The notes beneath the pieces were generated by a model that saw only the letters and a list, made by a program, of their open reading frames with translations, was not told where the DNA came from and did no database searches. A program made the position numbers and the translations under genes. From Paramecium tetraurelia (lineage: Eukaryota > Ciliophora > Oligohymenophorea > Peniculida > Parameciidae): DNA of 64,000 nt. Location: NCBI RefSeq assembly GCF_000165425.1, contig NW_001799511.1, forward strand, positions 5,509 through 69,508, read 5' to 3'. This document shows, piece after piece, positions 45,997 to 60,000 of this stretch (the first letter of the stretch is position 1; each line of letters begins with the position of its first letter).

Positions 45997-47980
45997 TCAA
46001 ATAAAGTCTAACTTTTATTATTGCTACTATGCTGATTGTTATGGTTATGATTTTTAACCTACTGCCAAATTAAGTATATTGTCAAATTCATTTTCTGGTT
46101 TCTTTTATTAATTAGAAATATCTAAAATAATAAATCAATGTTACTGCTAATGACTGGATATTATTACTAAGGGAATCCCTATTATTGATAGGGTTGATTC
46201 TATTAGTATGGGATAGGTTAAGTTGGTTATTGTTAGAATGCTTAATACTTCATTTGTTGTTATCCAAACTATTATTGTTGATATAATTATTGTAACTTTT
46301 AATAGAATAAATTATTACATTTTATTATGGGGGATATTACTACTGAGGGGGATATTGTTGTTATTAAGGAGGATATTGTTATTAGGGTGGGTATTATTAT
46401 TAAGGAGGGTATTATTATTATTAAGGAGGGTATTACTATTGTTATTAAGGAGGGAATGCGTTCAAAGCAGAATAATTGGATTATTGTTGAACTTATGAAA
46501 TAGGGGGTTGCCCATAAAGTTAGGATTGAATTGGTTATTATCCAAATTACTAAACTGGAGGTATTTATGAAATTGGTGGTATCTATGAAATAGGGGGTAT
46601 TTATTATTATTATTGAGTGATTGTTTGTGGCACTTATTATTATTATTGTTATGGTGAAGGACCAGTCATATCGACTTCAAATAAATCAATTCTTAGAGAC
46701 TATAAACATTCAAATTTTACATGTTTTATTATTTTTCAGGTTAAACAGCCTATGTTGGTTAAGGTCCCTTCTATTATGCGGCTGGTTTTGGTTCATCATA
46801 CTCAAATAAATTTAACAAGTCTATCTATTGAGGTTTTGGCTATATAGGTTGTTGAAACTGTTAGGGTTGTGATTATCCGGGAGGTGGAATACTAAAGGGA
46901 TTTTATTATTATTGGAAGGGGGCTTGTTATGCAATTTGTGGTTGGGGTTATGGTTGTGGAAGGACTTGTTATTATGGTTATTATGCTTGTTCTGGTCTGA
47001 ACGGATCAGGTTTTTTGTGCTTCTTCAACACTTCATATCGAGCAAAGGTCTAATAAATCATAAAACAGGTGTACTTTAAGTAAATCATCATTCAATTCTA
47101 AGCAAAAGTTCATCAAACCCTCATCGTTGTTTCCCATGTCAGTGATCAAACTATTTATAAGTAAAATAGGGTACTTTCTTAGCTTTTCTTCGACTCCTCT
47201 CAAAGTGGTGATCATATCTTTGAGGATTTCGTTCTTGCTTGCATCTTCTTGTGGATTTGCATTGTCAATGATTTCCTAGGGTGAATAAATTGGGATACAT
47301 TGGTCAAGGTGATGTTGGATTTGACTATTTCTAGATCACGTCGGAGTTTATCGTTTTTGGAGCTGCCCTTGTTATATTAAATAGGAATTCTTACAGATCC
47401 TAAACTGTTTGTTCTTGCTCCTGAAGAGTATGCGGGTTGTGGCTTTCTGAGTACTGCATATTTGCTATCGTAATTATGGGGTATTTGATCTAAAAAGCAG
47501 ATGCTAGAAGACAGTTACGTTTAGGAGTGATTTTTTGCAAGAATTGGAAGAAGGCAGGAAATAGATCCTGGTGTGATTGCATAAGTGACTTGAGTACTGC
47601 GATCACTTAGAGTAATCTTTGCTACATCTAATGGGTGTAAATGAGTGAATTACTTGGGCATTCATTTGTGGGTTGAGGAGGGTATTGAGTCTTTGAAGAA
47701 AGTCATTGGTAGCAATCTGAGTGTAGAATGGTGTTTCGCAAGTGAAAGCAAGATATTCAATAAGCTCCATAGTGAGGGCTTGCACCTTGCCATTACGAAG
47801 CTGCATGAGTCTCTTGCCTATTGCCTAGACTGCAAATTTCGATCTATGGTTTGAATTACAATCTTACTAGTCTGCTCTTAGGTTGACAAGATCAGCCACC
47901 TATTTCATTAGTTTCTAATCCGGCATTTAGAGTGTATCCGCAGTCGCCTCATTGACTGCTCTCTCGATAGGATTCTCCAT
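45997..47980 (-). CDS. VHS-GAT domain sorting adaptor with prion-like tail
   Basis: A 594-residue protein like TOM1 and plant TOL proteins, which bind ubiquitinated cargo at endosomes. The N-terminal VHS domain starts ENPIERAVNEATADTL and includes AVQAIGKRLM, KVQALTMELIEYL and IATNDFLQRL. The GAT domain reads KLRRDLEIVKSN, LTNEIIDNA, LRGVEEKLRKYP and GLMNFCLELNDDLLK. The C-terminal half is glutamine-, proline- and tyrosine-rich. LLNLFEYDE resembles a clathrin box (LhLhD/E). Eight introns at 47844-47867, 47628-47653, 47490-47518, 47276-47298, 47050-47074, 46675-46700, 46296-46318 and 46122-46144 (23-29 nt) give one exact frame ending KLDFI. In ciliates such a protein could replace the ESCRT-0 complex. 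It converges on OLA1, with 84 bases between stops. Confidence 0.85.
46319..46455 (-). repeat. QYPP-type low-complexity repeat inside the VHS-GAT gene
   Basis: On the minus strand six units of three to five glutamines followed by YPP are encoded in a row, after NAFPP. Read on the plus strand the same DNA looks glycine/tyrosine-rich but is broken by TGA codons, so the minus strand is the coding one. Similar but looser Q, P, Y and I repeats flank it on both sides. The composition resembles prion-like, phase-separating tails. Confidence 0.8.
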
Positions 47981-48093
47981 CTTTTTTTAATTTAAATTTT
48001 ACAAAATACTAAAATGAGGGGGGTATAGAAGGAAGAAGTGTCAAACAGAATAGTAAGAGAGATATTTTGTATATATATAAATTTTATATAAAA

Positions 48094-51000
48094 ATGGCAT
48101 AAATTTCATAAAAGCAAAGAGGTGTCTTCTCTGAAGTCTTAGACCCAACTTTACCCAGTGAATACAATGTCAAGAATTACAATCAGGGTCCATCACCTGA
48201 TTTGATCATGACAACCATAAATCGATAAACGATTCCTAAGGCAATCTCCTTGCAACGGTTACAAACATCAAGCTCCAGTAGACAGCAATTGCGATCTGAT
48301 TTAGCATCTCGACAAGTACCAAGGAATCAGTTGAAGACAAGACAAAAAAACGAACAAGTTACAAGTGTAGAACCGAAAGTAAATTACTTTATGCCATTTT
48401 TAGGTGATATTACCATATGATCCCATTCCTGGTGAAGTCCCAAGGAAGGTGGCTATTGATAGAAAAAGAAAGGAGTTTCGATCTCTTGATTTTAATAGAT
48501 TACTTCAGGAAGCTGGAATTGAATTTAAATAGAAGGATTAAAGTGTAGAGTGGTTGAAACTTGAATATTTTGATGATACCACATTTGATGACAACAGTAA
48601 TGAAGATTGGATAAGGAGAGAAGAGGATGAAGAAGGAATCAAGCATCCTCTTTTAGGTTTAGGATTGAGAGGAGATGAATATTAATATATGGAAATATTG
48701 GAGTACAAAGATGATAAGTTTATTGGCAAATGGTTGAAAGATGATGTTAAATTAGAATTGCATAGATTATACATTTGTTTTGATGCAGAAGATCCACGTA
48801 AATATGTCAAAAGATTGAAGAATGCATTTTAGTAGAGGATATTTGCTGATGCTCTTGTTAGATACAACTATTACATAGATAACATGTCCTTGTTTGATCT
48901 CAGTGAATTAGACAATGAATAAAAGAAAAGAATTGAACAGAATGCAAAGACCAAGAAACTAGAAGCTATGGAAACTACTTAATTGCTTCTTGAAGTTAAT
49001 ATGGATTTCCAGAGAACTATGAATAAGATCATATTTGATAAATACTTAGATGATGAGTAACAAGATGAAAATTATCCAAAATTGAGATTGCCTGCAAAAG
49101 AGAGAAAGAGAGATGTTCGTTATTATGGCTGGATGGAACTTGAAGCATCCAAAGGAGTCATGGAAAAATGGATGTTTAAATATGATGAACCATTCATTAG
49201 AAAACCTTTGACTTTTGACGAATTAAATAAGAATTTTGGATTTTCCACTTTATATGTGAGTTAAGAGGTTGTCAAGGCTTTATAAGATATCAGACATGAA
49301 TGCAATTAAGTTTTAAAAGAGAGTTTGTTTGATTTCTCTAAAAGAGAAGGTGCATTACATTTAGATGAATTCAAACACATGTAAGAAAATGCAACCACAT
49401 CATTGATGTATCAATTAAAAGGTACCTGGGTGCCTACTATGATCAAAATTATAAAAGATAGGTTCGCTGAAATTGGAAAGGGATGGTTCAACATGAAAGA
49501 AACATCAAAAATCACCTATGACTTTGGTAAATTGAAGCGTATGTTAACAGTTATTAGATTGATGATGCAAGACACAATTACAACACTTATGAAATCTAAT
49601 TTCGATAGATATTAAAAGACAATTTAAAGCAATATACCTGTAAATGTAGATATAAAAAACACAGATTGGGTGTTGAATAAATATGATGATGGATTTCTGG
49701 CAGACAATAGAGTTTAAGTTTTTAGTCATGATAGAAAACTACCCTTATTTTAAATAGAACTATTAGCGAAAGATGATTTCTTCTAATACACCACTAATCC
49801 AACTTTATATGTCTTAATATCGTTGCAAGCCATGAAGAAAGCTGTTGATGAAATGGCTAAGATTCCAGATTTAGAGCCAAGAATCTTGTCTGATTTACAT
49901 AAATCTCAGAAATTAGAAACATTCATTAAGGCTCCAATGATGCCAATCTAAGAACCTGTGGAACCAGATCCTAACGAAAGACCCAGGAAATTTGCAGATG
50001 AAAATAAATGGGTTTGGGATACGTACTATTGTATCAAAGCATCAATTGAAGATGCCTTATAACCATTGGAGTAATACAAGACTGTTTTTAATAAATACAT
50101 CCCAGTCTTAAAATTGAGACCAGATGATGTGGCTAGAGACATTGAACTAGAAGATCCTCCAAGAGAATTTGAATCAATTCGTGATGAAATCATTAAAGCT
50201 ACTTAGAAGGAAAAATAATTAAATGAAGAAATTTTGGATTCTATTCATGTAGGTATGTTCGAAATACATTTGAATGAAGCTAAAGGAATATTGATAGAAA
50301 GATACTAAGGTCTTTAGAAAAATCTAATTGATCTTATTGCTAGAAGAGCTAGAAATACAAGTATCAGAATATTTTAAGAATTTGGAGATATCAAGAAGAC
50401 AATTCTTGAAGAACCAGATACAATAGAAAAGTTGACAATATTAAAGGAATATATAGGAAATTTACCACAGGAGTTGGAGAAGATGAAAATAAAAATGAAT
50501 TAATTATTTGATGTGTTCAAAATGTTGGAGGAATTCAATTACAGATTTCCTTTGGACGATTTCCAAAGAAGATGGAAGATTTTTGGAAGTCCAAAGGAAA
50601 TAAAGGAGATGGTTGAGGTGAGAAATGGATAATTGGAGAAATTGAAAGTGAAATTCTCAGATGATGCAAAAGTTCAACAAGAAGATTTTAGAGAGTAGAT
50701 TGAAAATTTGGAGAGAACTATTCAAGAATTTCATAAACATCAAGATGTGAGCAAGAATAAGGATATGGCTGAAGTGGTTGAATATGTGATGAAATAAATC
50801 AGTGAATTTCAAGAATAAGCTAGCAAATTCAATATGCAAGAGGCATTATTTGATAAACCACAAACTGATTATTCAAAATTGAACTCTATGTCTAGGGAAT
50901 TCAAACCCTATTATGATTTATGGTCAAGTACTTATAAATTTAAGAGCGGCATCAAATTATGGTTGAATGATGATTTCATGAATGTTGATGCTGATGAGTG

Positions 51001-54000
51001 TGAAAGGATTGTTGAAGAGGGTGTCAAAAATATCTAGACTGCTATGAGAACAATTCAAGTAACAGGTATACAGAAGATTGCTGAGGCAGTAAAAGCAGAG
51101 ATTGATGAATTTAGACCAAAAGTGCCTTTATTGTCAGCTCTTAGGAAAAAAGGTATGACTGTTAGACATTGGACTTAGGTGTCTTAATTGAAAGGTTTAG
51201 ATCATGTCATCAATCCAGATGAGTAGGGATTCAATTTTTAGACAATTTTGAATGGTGGGTTCATGGATGTGATTGACAAGGTTGTTAATATTGGAGAAAC
51301 TGCTAGTAAAGAGTACTAAATAGAAATGATGCTTGATAATATGCTTAATGCTTGGGAGAATATTAAATTTTAATGTGTTTAATACAAAAACACATTTATT
51401 CTTAAAGGGTTTGATGAAATTCAGATTGTCTTGGATGAACACATTATTAATACATCAGCAATGGTATTCTCTCCATTTAAGAAATTTTTCGAAGAAAGAA
51501 TCAGTGAATGGGATAAGTCATTGAGAAAGATTCAAGATATATTAGAAGAATGGGCTAAATTTTAGTAGTAATGGATGTATTTGCAACCCATTTTTGATTC
51601 TCAAGATATTGCTAAGTAATTGCCTGCAGAAACCAAGAAATTTAAAACAGTTGATCAAACCTGGAGAACTACAGTGACACAGGCCAAGGCAAAGGAGAAA
51701 GTATTGGATGTTTGCATTGAGGATGGGTTATGGGAAAGATTGCATGAAGCCAATAAGACATTGGAAATGGTCCAAAAAGAATTGAACAATTATTTGGAAA
51801 AGAAAAGAGAGAAGTTTGCAAGATTTTACTTTTTATCTAATGACGAATTGCTAGAAATTTTATCCTAAACTAAAGAACCAACAGCAGTCTAACCTCATCT
51901 TAAGAAAGTGTTTGAGAATATCAACTCAATAGAATTTGATAAGGATAAGAAAATCCATGCTATGTTTTCAGCTGAAAAGGAGAAAGTACCTTTTGCCAAA
52001 ATAGTGGATCCAAACAAAAAGAATGTTGAAGAATGGATGAATGAAGTTGAAAATATGATGAGGTTATCAGTTAGATAAGCATTAATGGTTAGTATTGAAA
52101 ATTATACACAAGTAAAAAGAGAAGAATGGGTTTTGAAACACCCAGGTTAATGTGTGTTGAATGGATCGTAAGTGCATTGGACAAAAGAAGTAGAAGCAGC
52201 TATTGATTAATAGAATCTTAAAGGATATTTCAAAAGATTAGAAGATCAACTAGGTTCATTAGTTGATTTGGTTAGAACTAAATTATCAAAACAAGCAATG
52301 GTTACAATCAATGCTTTGATTGTTATTGATGTGCATGCCAAAGATGTCGTATAGAAGATGGTGGAGAGTGAAGTGTATGACAAATTTGCCTTTGAATGGA
52401 TATCGCAATTAAGATATTATTGGGAAAATCAATTGGTAGATTTTGATTGCTGGGTCAAATGTGTATAAACTAATTTCCCATATGGTTATGAATATCTAGG
52501 AAATACACTCAGATTGGTTATTACACCTTTGACTGATAAATGTTATATGACATTGATGGGTGCGTTAAGATTAAATTTGGGAGGAGCTCCAGCAGGACCA
52601 GCTGGTACTGGTAAAACTGAATCAACTAAGGATTTGGCAAAGGCATTGGCAAAATAATGTGTGGTGTTCAATTGTTCAGACTCTATGGATTTTATTATGG
52701 TTGGCAAGTTCTTTAAGGGATTAGCATCTGCTGGTGCTTGGGCTTGTTTTGATGAGTTCAATCGTATCAATATTGAGGTGTTATCAGTTATTGCATAGTA
52801 ATTGCTAGTGCTATTTGGAGAAAAAGCAAAGGGAACTCCTTAAGTAGAATTTGAAGGTTCATTCATTAAAATCTTACCTACTTTTTCAGTGTTTATTACA
52901 ATGAATCCTGGTTATGCTGGAAGAACAGAATTACCTGATAATTTGAAGGCACTCTTTAGACCAGTGGCTATGATGGTTCCAGATTATGCTATGATTGGTG
53001 AAATTATGCTCTATTCATTTGGTTTTAAATTAGGTAGAGATCTATCAAAAAAGATGGTTACTACATTCAAATTGAGTTCAGAATAATTGTCATCCCAAGA
53101 TCACTACGATTATGGTATGAGGGCAGTAAGATCTGTGATTAATGCAGCAGGTCTATTAAAAGTGTAATTCCCAGATATGAATGAAGAATAATTATTATTA
53201 AGAGCACTTAGAGATGTAAATGTACCTAAATTTTTGAAAGACGATTTACCATTATTTGAAAACATCATCTCAGATTTATTCCCTGGGTTAGAGAGACCAC
53301 AATATGATTATGGTAAGTTGATTCCAGAATTATCATTGTAATGCGAGAAGTACGTGTTCAAGGAATAGCCTTATCCTGTTTAACCTGTACAACCATTCAT
53401 TGATAAGGTACTACAACTCTATGATACAATATAAGTCAGACATGGATTGATGTTGGTGGGTCCAACAGGAGGTGGCAAAACAACTAATTACTAGATCCTC
53501 TCAAAATCAATGACAAAGTTAGGAGAAGCCAATGGTTTTTATAAAGTACACACCCACATATTGAATCCTAAATCAATCACTATGGGTTAGTTATATGGTC
53601 AATTCAATGAATAAACTCATGAATGGACTGATGGAGTTTTGGCCTATATGGTGAGAGAAGCAGTTAAAGACACAAGCTCAGACAGACATTGGATAATGTT
53701 TGACGGACCTGTCGATGCTTTGTGGATAGAATCCATGAATACTGTATTGGATGACAACAAGAAGCTATGTTTAAATAGTGGTTAAATCTTGACATTGACT
53801 CAATACATGACCATGATGTTTGAAGTCGAAGATTTGGCTGTTGCTTCACCAGCCACTGTCTCAAGATGTGGTATGGTTTACATGGAGCCTAGAGCCATGG
53901 GTATACAACCATTAATTGATTCCTATGTTTAAAGGTTTCCTACAAACATCAAAAATTAAGAAAAAAGGATGTGTTGAATAATTTGACTAAGTGGTTCCAA

Positions 54001-57000
54001 TAATATGTGGATGAGGCACTGGAATTTACATACAAGCATTGTAAAGAAGTTATTCCTACAATGAGAAACAATTTAGTTTAATCATAATAGAGAATCATTG
54101 ACAGTTTAATTTCTCCATATGTTGAAACTGAAATTAAGAAAGTCTCAGTTGATGAACTTGATCAATTGAATCAGAATATTGAATACTACTTCCATTATTC
54201 ATTAGTTTGGAGCATTATGGTAACAGGAGATTTCTAAAGTAGATAAAAATGTGATAAGTTCCATAGATAATAGATGTAAAAATATAGAGCCAATTTTGAA
54301 TATCCAAAAGAGGGCTTGATTTATGATTACTAACTAAATTTATCACCTTGGAGTGATGCATATTAATCATTTGAAATTGATTAGAAATTATAATTCCATG
54401 AAATTGTGATTCCTACTACTGATTCCACTCGTAATATGTATTTGATGAAATTGTTACTTACAAATAATTTCCATGTTTGTTGCCCAGGACCAACAGGTAC
54501 AGGTAAATCATAGAATTCATATCAATTATTGATTATGGGTATGCCTGAAGATTTTCAATATGTTCCCTTAACTTTTAGTGCTTAGACATCCGCAAATCAA
54601 ACACAAGATACAATTGACTCTTGGATTGACAAAAGAAGAAAAGGAGTTAGAGGGCCTCCAGTTGGAAAGAGATAAGTTATTTTCGTAGATGATCTAAACA
54701 TGCCCAAGAAAGAAGAGTATGGTGCTTAGCCACCAATAGAATTGATCAGATAAATATTAGATCATTAGGGTTGGTATAATAGATAAGATCTGTAATTTGT
54801 GAAATTAGAAGGTTTGCTCATCCTGTCTGCTATGGGACCATCCTGGTGGTGGTAGAAGTAATATTACAGGCAGAGCTGTTCGACACTTCAATGTCTTAGC
54901 ATATACAGAATTGGATGAAGATGTCATTAAATCAATATTTTCAAAAATAATTTAATTTTTCTATAAGAAATTTACTGAACCAGTTTAAATGTTATAGATG
55001 CAACTTATTAATAGTGTGTTAAGCATTTATAATTCAGTCAGAAGAGACTTGTTGCCTACTCCATCAAAAAGTCATTACACCTTCAATCTCAGAGACATAA
55101 ACAAAGTGTTTTAAGGAATTTGCAGTATCTTACCTAAAAACTGTTAAGATCCTGCTCAATTAGTTAAACTATGGTATCATGAAAATATGAGAGTATTCCA
55201 TGATAGATTGATTAATGAATAAGATCGAGTCTATTTCAAATAACTACTCACTCAATTCTTCGTTGATTTTGGATTGAAATAGGAAGAAGTATTAGATTAG
55301 GAGAGAATATATCTTTTGTGATTTTCTAGGTAACAGAGACTTAGATGTGAGACCATATGTTTAAGTATAAGGAGATCTTCAATATTTTGTTGGGTAGATG
55401 GAAGAATTATTGGATTAATATAATAAAGATGTTGGAAGTGGCAAGAAATAGATGAAATTAGTTATGTTCTTGGATGCTTGTGAACACATAACAAGAATTA
55501 GTAGAATTCTAAGACAACCTGGTGGAAATGCTTTATTGCTTGGTATTGGTGGTAGTGGTAGATAATCATTGACTAAGATGGGTACTTATTTGTAGAATTA
55601 CAAATAACAATAGATTGAGGTTCTTAAGAATTATAATATGAGGGCTTGGAGAGATGATGTCAAGAAGATTATTATGTTGGCTGGTGTTGAAAATAAGTGT
55701 GTTTCATTTGTGTTTGTAGATACTCAAATAATCAATGAATAGATGTTGGAAGATATCAATGGTATTTTGAATTCTGGAGATGTCACAAATCTCTACAATG
55801 ACAAAGATAATGAGGATATCACTTAGGCTTGTAAAGCCGAATGTATTAAAAAAGGACTTCCTCCTAATAGAATGAATATCTTCTCTGTCTATTTGGCAAG
55901 AGTCAAAAAGAATATGCATATGGTTATTGCCATGTCACCAATAGGAGATGCGTTTACCACAAGATTAAGAATGTTCCCATCTTTAGTGAACTGTTGTACT
56001 ATTGATTGGTTTACTGAATGGCCAGAAGAAGCACTTGAAGGTGTTGGAAGAGGATAACTCGTAGAAGTGGCTTAACAATTAGATTTGGATATCAAAAATA
56101 CAAGATTGGTAGATATGTTCAAGTATATGCATAAATTTGTTGAAAAATTATCATTACAATATAAGTCTGAACTTAGAAGAATTAATTATGTTACTCCAAC
56201 ATCTTATTTAGAATTATTGAGTTTATACATCAATATTGTACAAGATAAAAGAAATGACTTAAAAGCTTAGATTCTTAGACTTAAAAATGGTTTGGATAAA
56301 TTATAAGATGCAAATAAGGCTGTAGCTGAAATGAAAATAGTCTTGGAGAAAATGTAGCCTGAATTAGAATAAGCATAAATTGAAACAACCAAGATGATGG
56401 AGCATTTGAAAGTGGAAAAAGAAGAAGCTGATCAAACTTAAAGAGTTGTAGCAGTGTAAGAAGCTGAAGCCACTCAATAAGCCAGAGAAGCTAATTAAGT
56501 TGCTTAAGAGGCAGCTGAAAGAGTCAGAGTGGCAAACGAAGAGTTAGCCCAAACATTATTGAAAGTGAAGGAATTATAGAAGGATCACTTGGTTGAATTG
56601 AAATCATTATCATCTCCACCTGAGGCCGTCAAAGTAGTTTTAGCAGGTGTTGTCATACTTACAACTGACTACATTAAGAAGTCTGGAGGTGAAATTATCA
56701 CTTAGCCAGTACCTAATTAAATTGGTAAGAAGGAGGAGAATTACTTTGAAACAGCTAAGAAATATTTACTTAATGATGTAAACTCATTGTTATAAATGTT
56801 GTTGGAAAAGTTTGATAAAGAAAATATCAATCCATCTGCTATTATTAAGATGGAATAGAAAGTTACTTGTCATCCAAAATTCAATCAGAATGATGCATTC
56901 CAAGGATCCAAAGCTACAGGTTATCTGTTTGGATGGTGTAAATGTATGTATGACTTCTACAAGGTGTATACTGAAACTAAACCTTTAAGAGAAAAGTTAG

Positions 57001-60000
57001 CACTTATGACCAAAATTGTGGAAGATAAGAATAAAGAATTAGCAATTAAGAAAAAGGAATTGGATGAGATTAATGCAAAGATAAGAGAATTGTAAAGGGT
57101 ATTCGATGATAAAAAGAAATAATAAGAAGATTTATAGAAGAAGATTAAAGAGTGCGAAGTTAAATTAGAGAGAGCTTAAAAGTTGACTGAAGGTTTGAGT
57201 GATGAAAAGGAGAGATGGGCAAAAGATATTGAAAGTCTTACTAATAGCGGTGGCTTAATACCTGGTAATTCTATTATAGCTGCAGGAATGGTTGCTTACT
57301 CTGGACCATTTATATCATAATATCGTATCAGAATGGAATAAGATTGGAGAGCTAAATTAAAGGAATATAACATTCCTTTCTCCGATTTAATTACAATGAG
57401 GAAATTCTTAGGTGATGAAGTTAAAATTCAATCATGGAATATTTGTGGATTACCAAAGGATGACACTTCAATTGAAAATGGTATCATAATAGACAAGAGT
57501 AGAAGATGGACTTTGATGATTGATCCATAATCTTAAGCTAATAAATATATTAAAACTATGGGTAAAGACTTACCAGAAGGATTGGATGTCTTAAAATAAT
57601 CAGATTAAAATTTGATGAGAACTTTGGAGTTGGCTATTCAATTTGGTAAATGGGTTTTGGTTGAAAATGTTGGATTATCGTTAGATCCATCTTTGGAACC
57701 TATTCTATTATAATAAATCAGTAAGACTGGAACATCTGCTACAATACAAATTGGAGATAAGAATCTACAATATAATTTTAGTTTCAGATTCTTCATGACA
57801 ACCACTCTTCCAAATCCTCATTATTCTCCTGAAACTTCAGTTAAAGTAACCATTATTAACTTTGCAATTACTCCACTAGGATTAGAAGAACAGATGTTGG
57901 CATAGATTGTGGCATTAGTGAATCCTAATTTAGAAAATAAAAAGACTGAAATAGTTAGAAAGAATGCATAAGATAAGAAAGAATTAGTTAACATAGAAGA
58001 TAGTATTTTAAGAAGTTTGTCTGAAACCAAGGGAGATATTTCAGAAATATTGATGGATGAGACTCTCATCAATAAATTATAAAATTCAAAGAAATTTGCT
58101 GCTGAAATTAATCAAAGAGTGAAGGATTCTAAAATAACTGAAGCTCAAATAGATGAAGCTAGAGAATCATATAGATCAGTTGCATTCAGAGCTTCATTAC
58201 TTTTCTTCTGTATTATAGATTTATCTACAATTGATCCAATGTATTAATACTCTTTATAATGGTTCATCAATTTATTCACTTTAGGTGTTTAAAATGCACC
58301 TGCATCATAGGTGTTGGAAGAGAGATTGGTTCATCTCAATAACTTCTTCACTTACATGTTATATGAAAATGTTTGTAGATCATTATTTGAAAAGCACAAA
58401 TTACTATTTTCATTTATGCTGACATATAAAATACTGAGTGCTGCTCATAAAATGAATGAAGGAGAATGGAGATATTTGTTATAAGGTGCTACAGGAGATG
58501 TTCAATTACCACCAAATCCAACTGAATGGATTAGTGAGAATACTTGGCCAGAGACTTATAGAAACATCTATGGCATGTCGGAATTGATCAATTTTGATGG
58601 CATTCTATCTGATTTCATGAGTAATTCTGATAAATTTAAAACTATTTTTGATGCTCCTAATCCTCAAGATATTGAATTCCCAGAACCTTGGAATGAGAAA
58701 TTAGATTCATTTTCAAGAATATTGTTATTAAAAGCAATAAGAAGTGATAAAGTGATTCCAGCAATTCAAAAATGGATTATTGAAAAAATGGATGAAAAAT
58801 TCATCATCCCACCTACATTTGATTTGAGTAAATGCTACAAAGATTCCACTCCTAATACACCACTCATATTTGTATTATCTCCTGGTTCTGATCCTATTGC
58901 AGATCTAATGAAATTTGCAGAGGAAATGAGTATGACTAAAAGAATTGATTCTATTTCTTTGGGTTAAGGATAAGGTCCAAAGGCTGAGAAATTAGTTAAA
59001 GATGCTCTAGGCAGAGGTGGATGGGCATTGTTAATGAATTGTCATTTAGCAACATCTTGGATGAATGATCTTGAAAAACTTAATGAAGAAATGTAAGATT
59101 AAGGAACAAAAGATTTTAGATTATGGTTAACATCCATGCCTTCAAAATCATTCCCAACAATTGTATTATAGAATGGTGTTAAAATGACACTTGAACCACC
59201 AAAAGGTCTTAGAAATAATATGCTCAGAACTTACACCTAATTAGATGATAAAACACTAAGTGATTGTAAGAAACCTGAGGAATTCAAGAAATTATTATTC
59301 GGATTCTCTTTATTCCATGCAATCATTTAAGAAAGAAGAAAATTCGGAGCCATTGGATGGAACATTCCTTATGAATTCACTAATGAAGATCTCACTGTAT
59401 GTAGAAGACAACTAAAAAGTTTATTAGATGATTATGTACTCATACCATTCAAAGTTATCAATTATCTTGGAGCAGAAATTAATTATGGTGGTAGAGTTAC
59501 TGATGATAAGGATGTTAGATTAATTAAAACCATTCTGAAATTATATATTTCCTAAGAAGCATTAAAAGAAGGCTATCAATTTTTAGTCCCTACGTATTAC
59601 CAACCCAATGTAGGTGAAAGATTGAATTATATAGAGTACATTGAAAAATTACCATTGAATCCTGAACCAGAAGCATTTGGATTGCACAGCAATGCTGAAA
59701 TAACTAATGCTTAGAATGAAACTAGAATTCTTTTAGAAACTCTATAATCTATTCAACCAAGGACACAATAAGGAGCTGGAAAATGCAGAGAAGATGTTAT
59801 TGAAGAATTAGCCAATTTCGTTGAATCTAAGACTCCTGATTTATTTGATATTGATGAAATTTCAATCAGGTATCCTACTGATTACCAAGAATCCATGAAT
59901 ACTGTTCTAGTTCAAGAACTTATTCGTTACAATAGATTACTAGCCATTATGAAAACTACACTCTCCAATGTTAAAAAAGCACTTAAAGGACTAATTGTGA

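Noticed and set aside
46223-46498. Plus-strand leucine/arginine-rich open frame and a glycine/tyrosine-rich alternative
   Set aside because: Both are antisense readings of the QYPP repeat. The minus strand gives a continuous VHS-GAT protein with exact introns.
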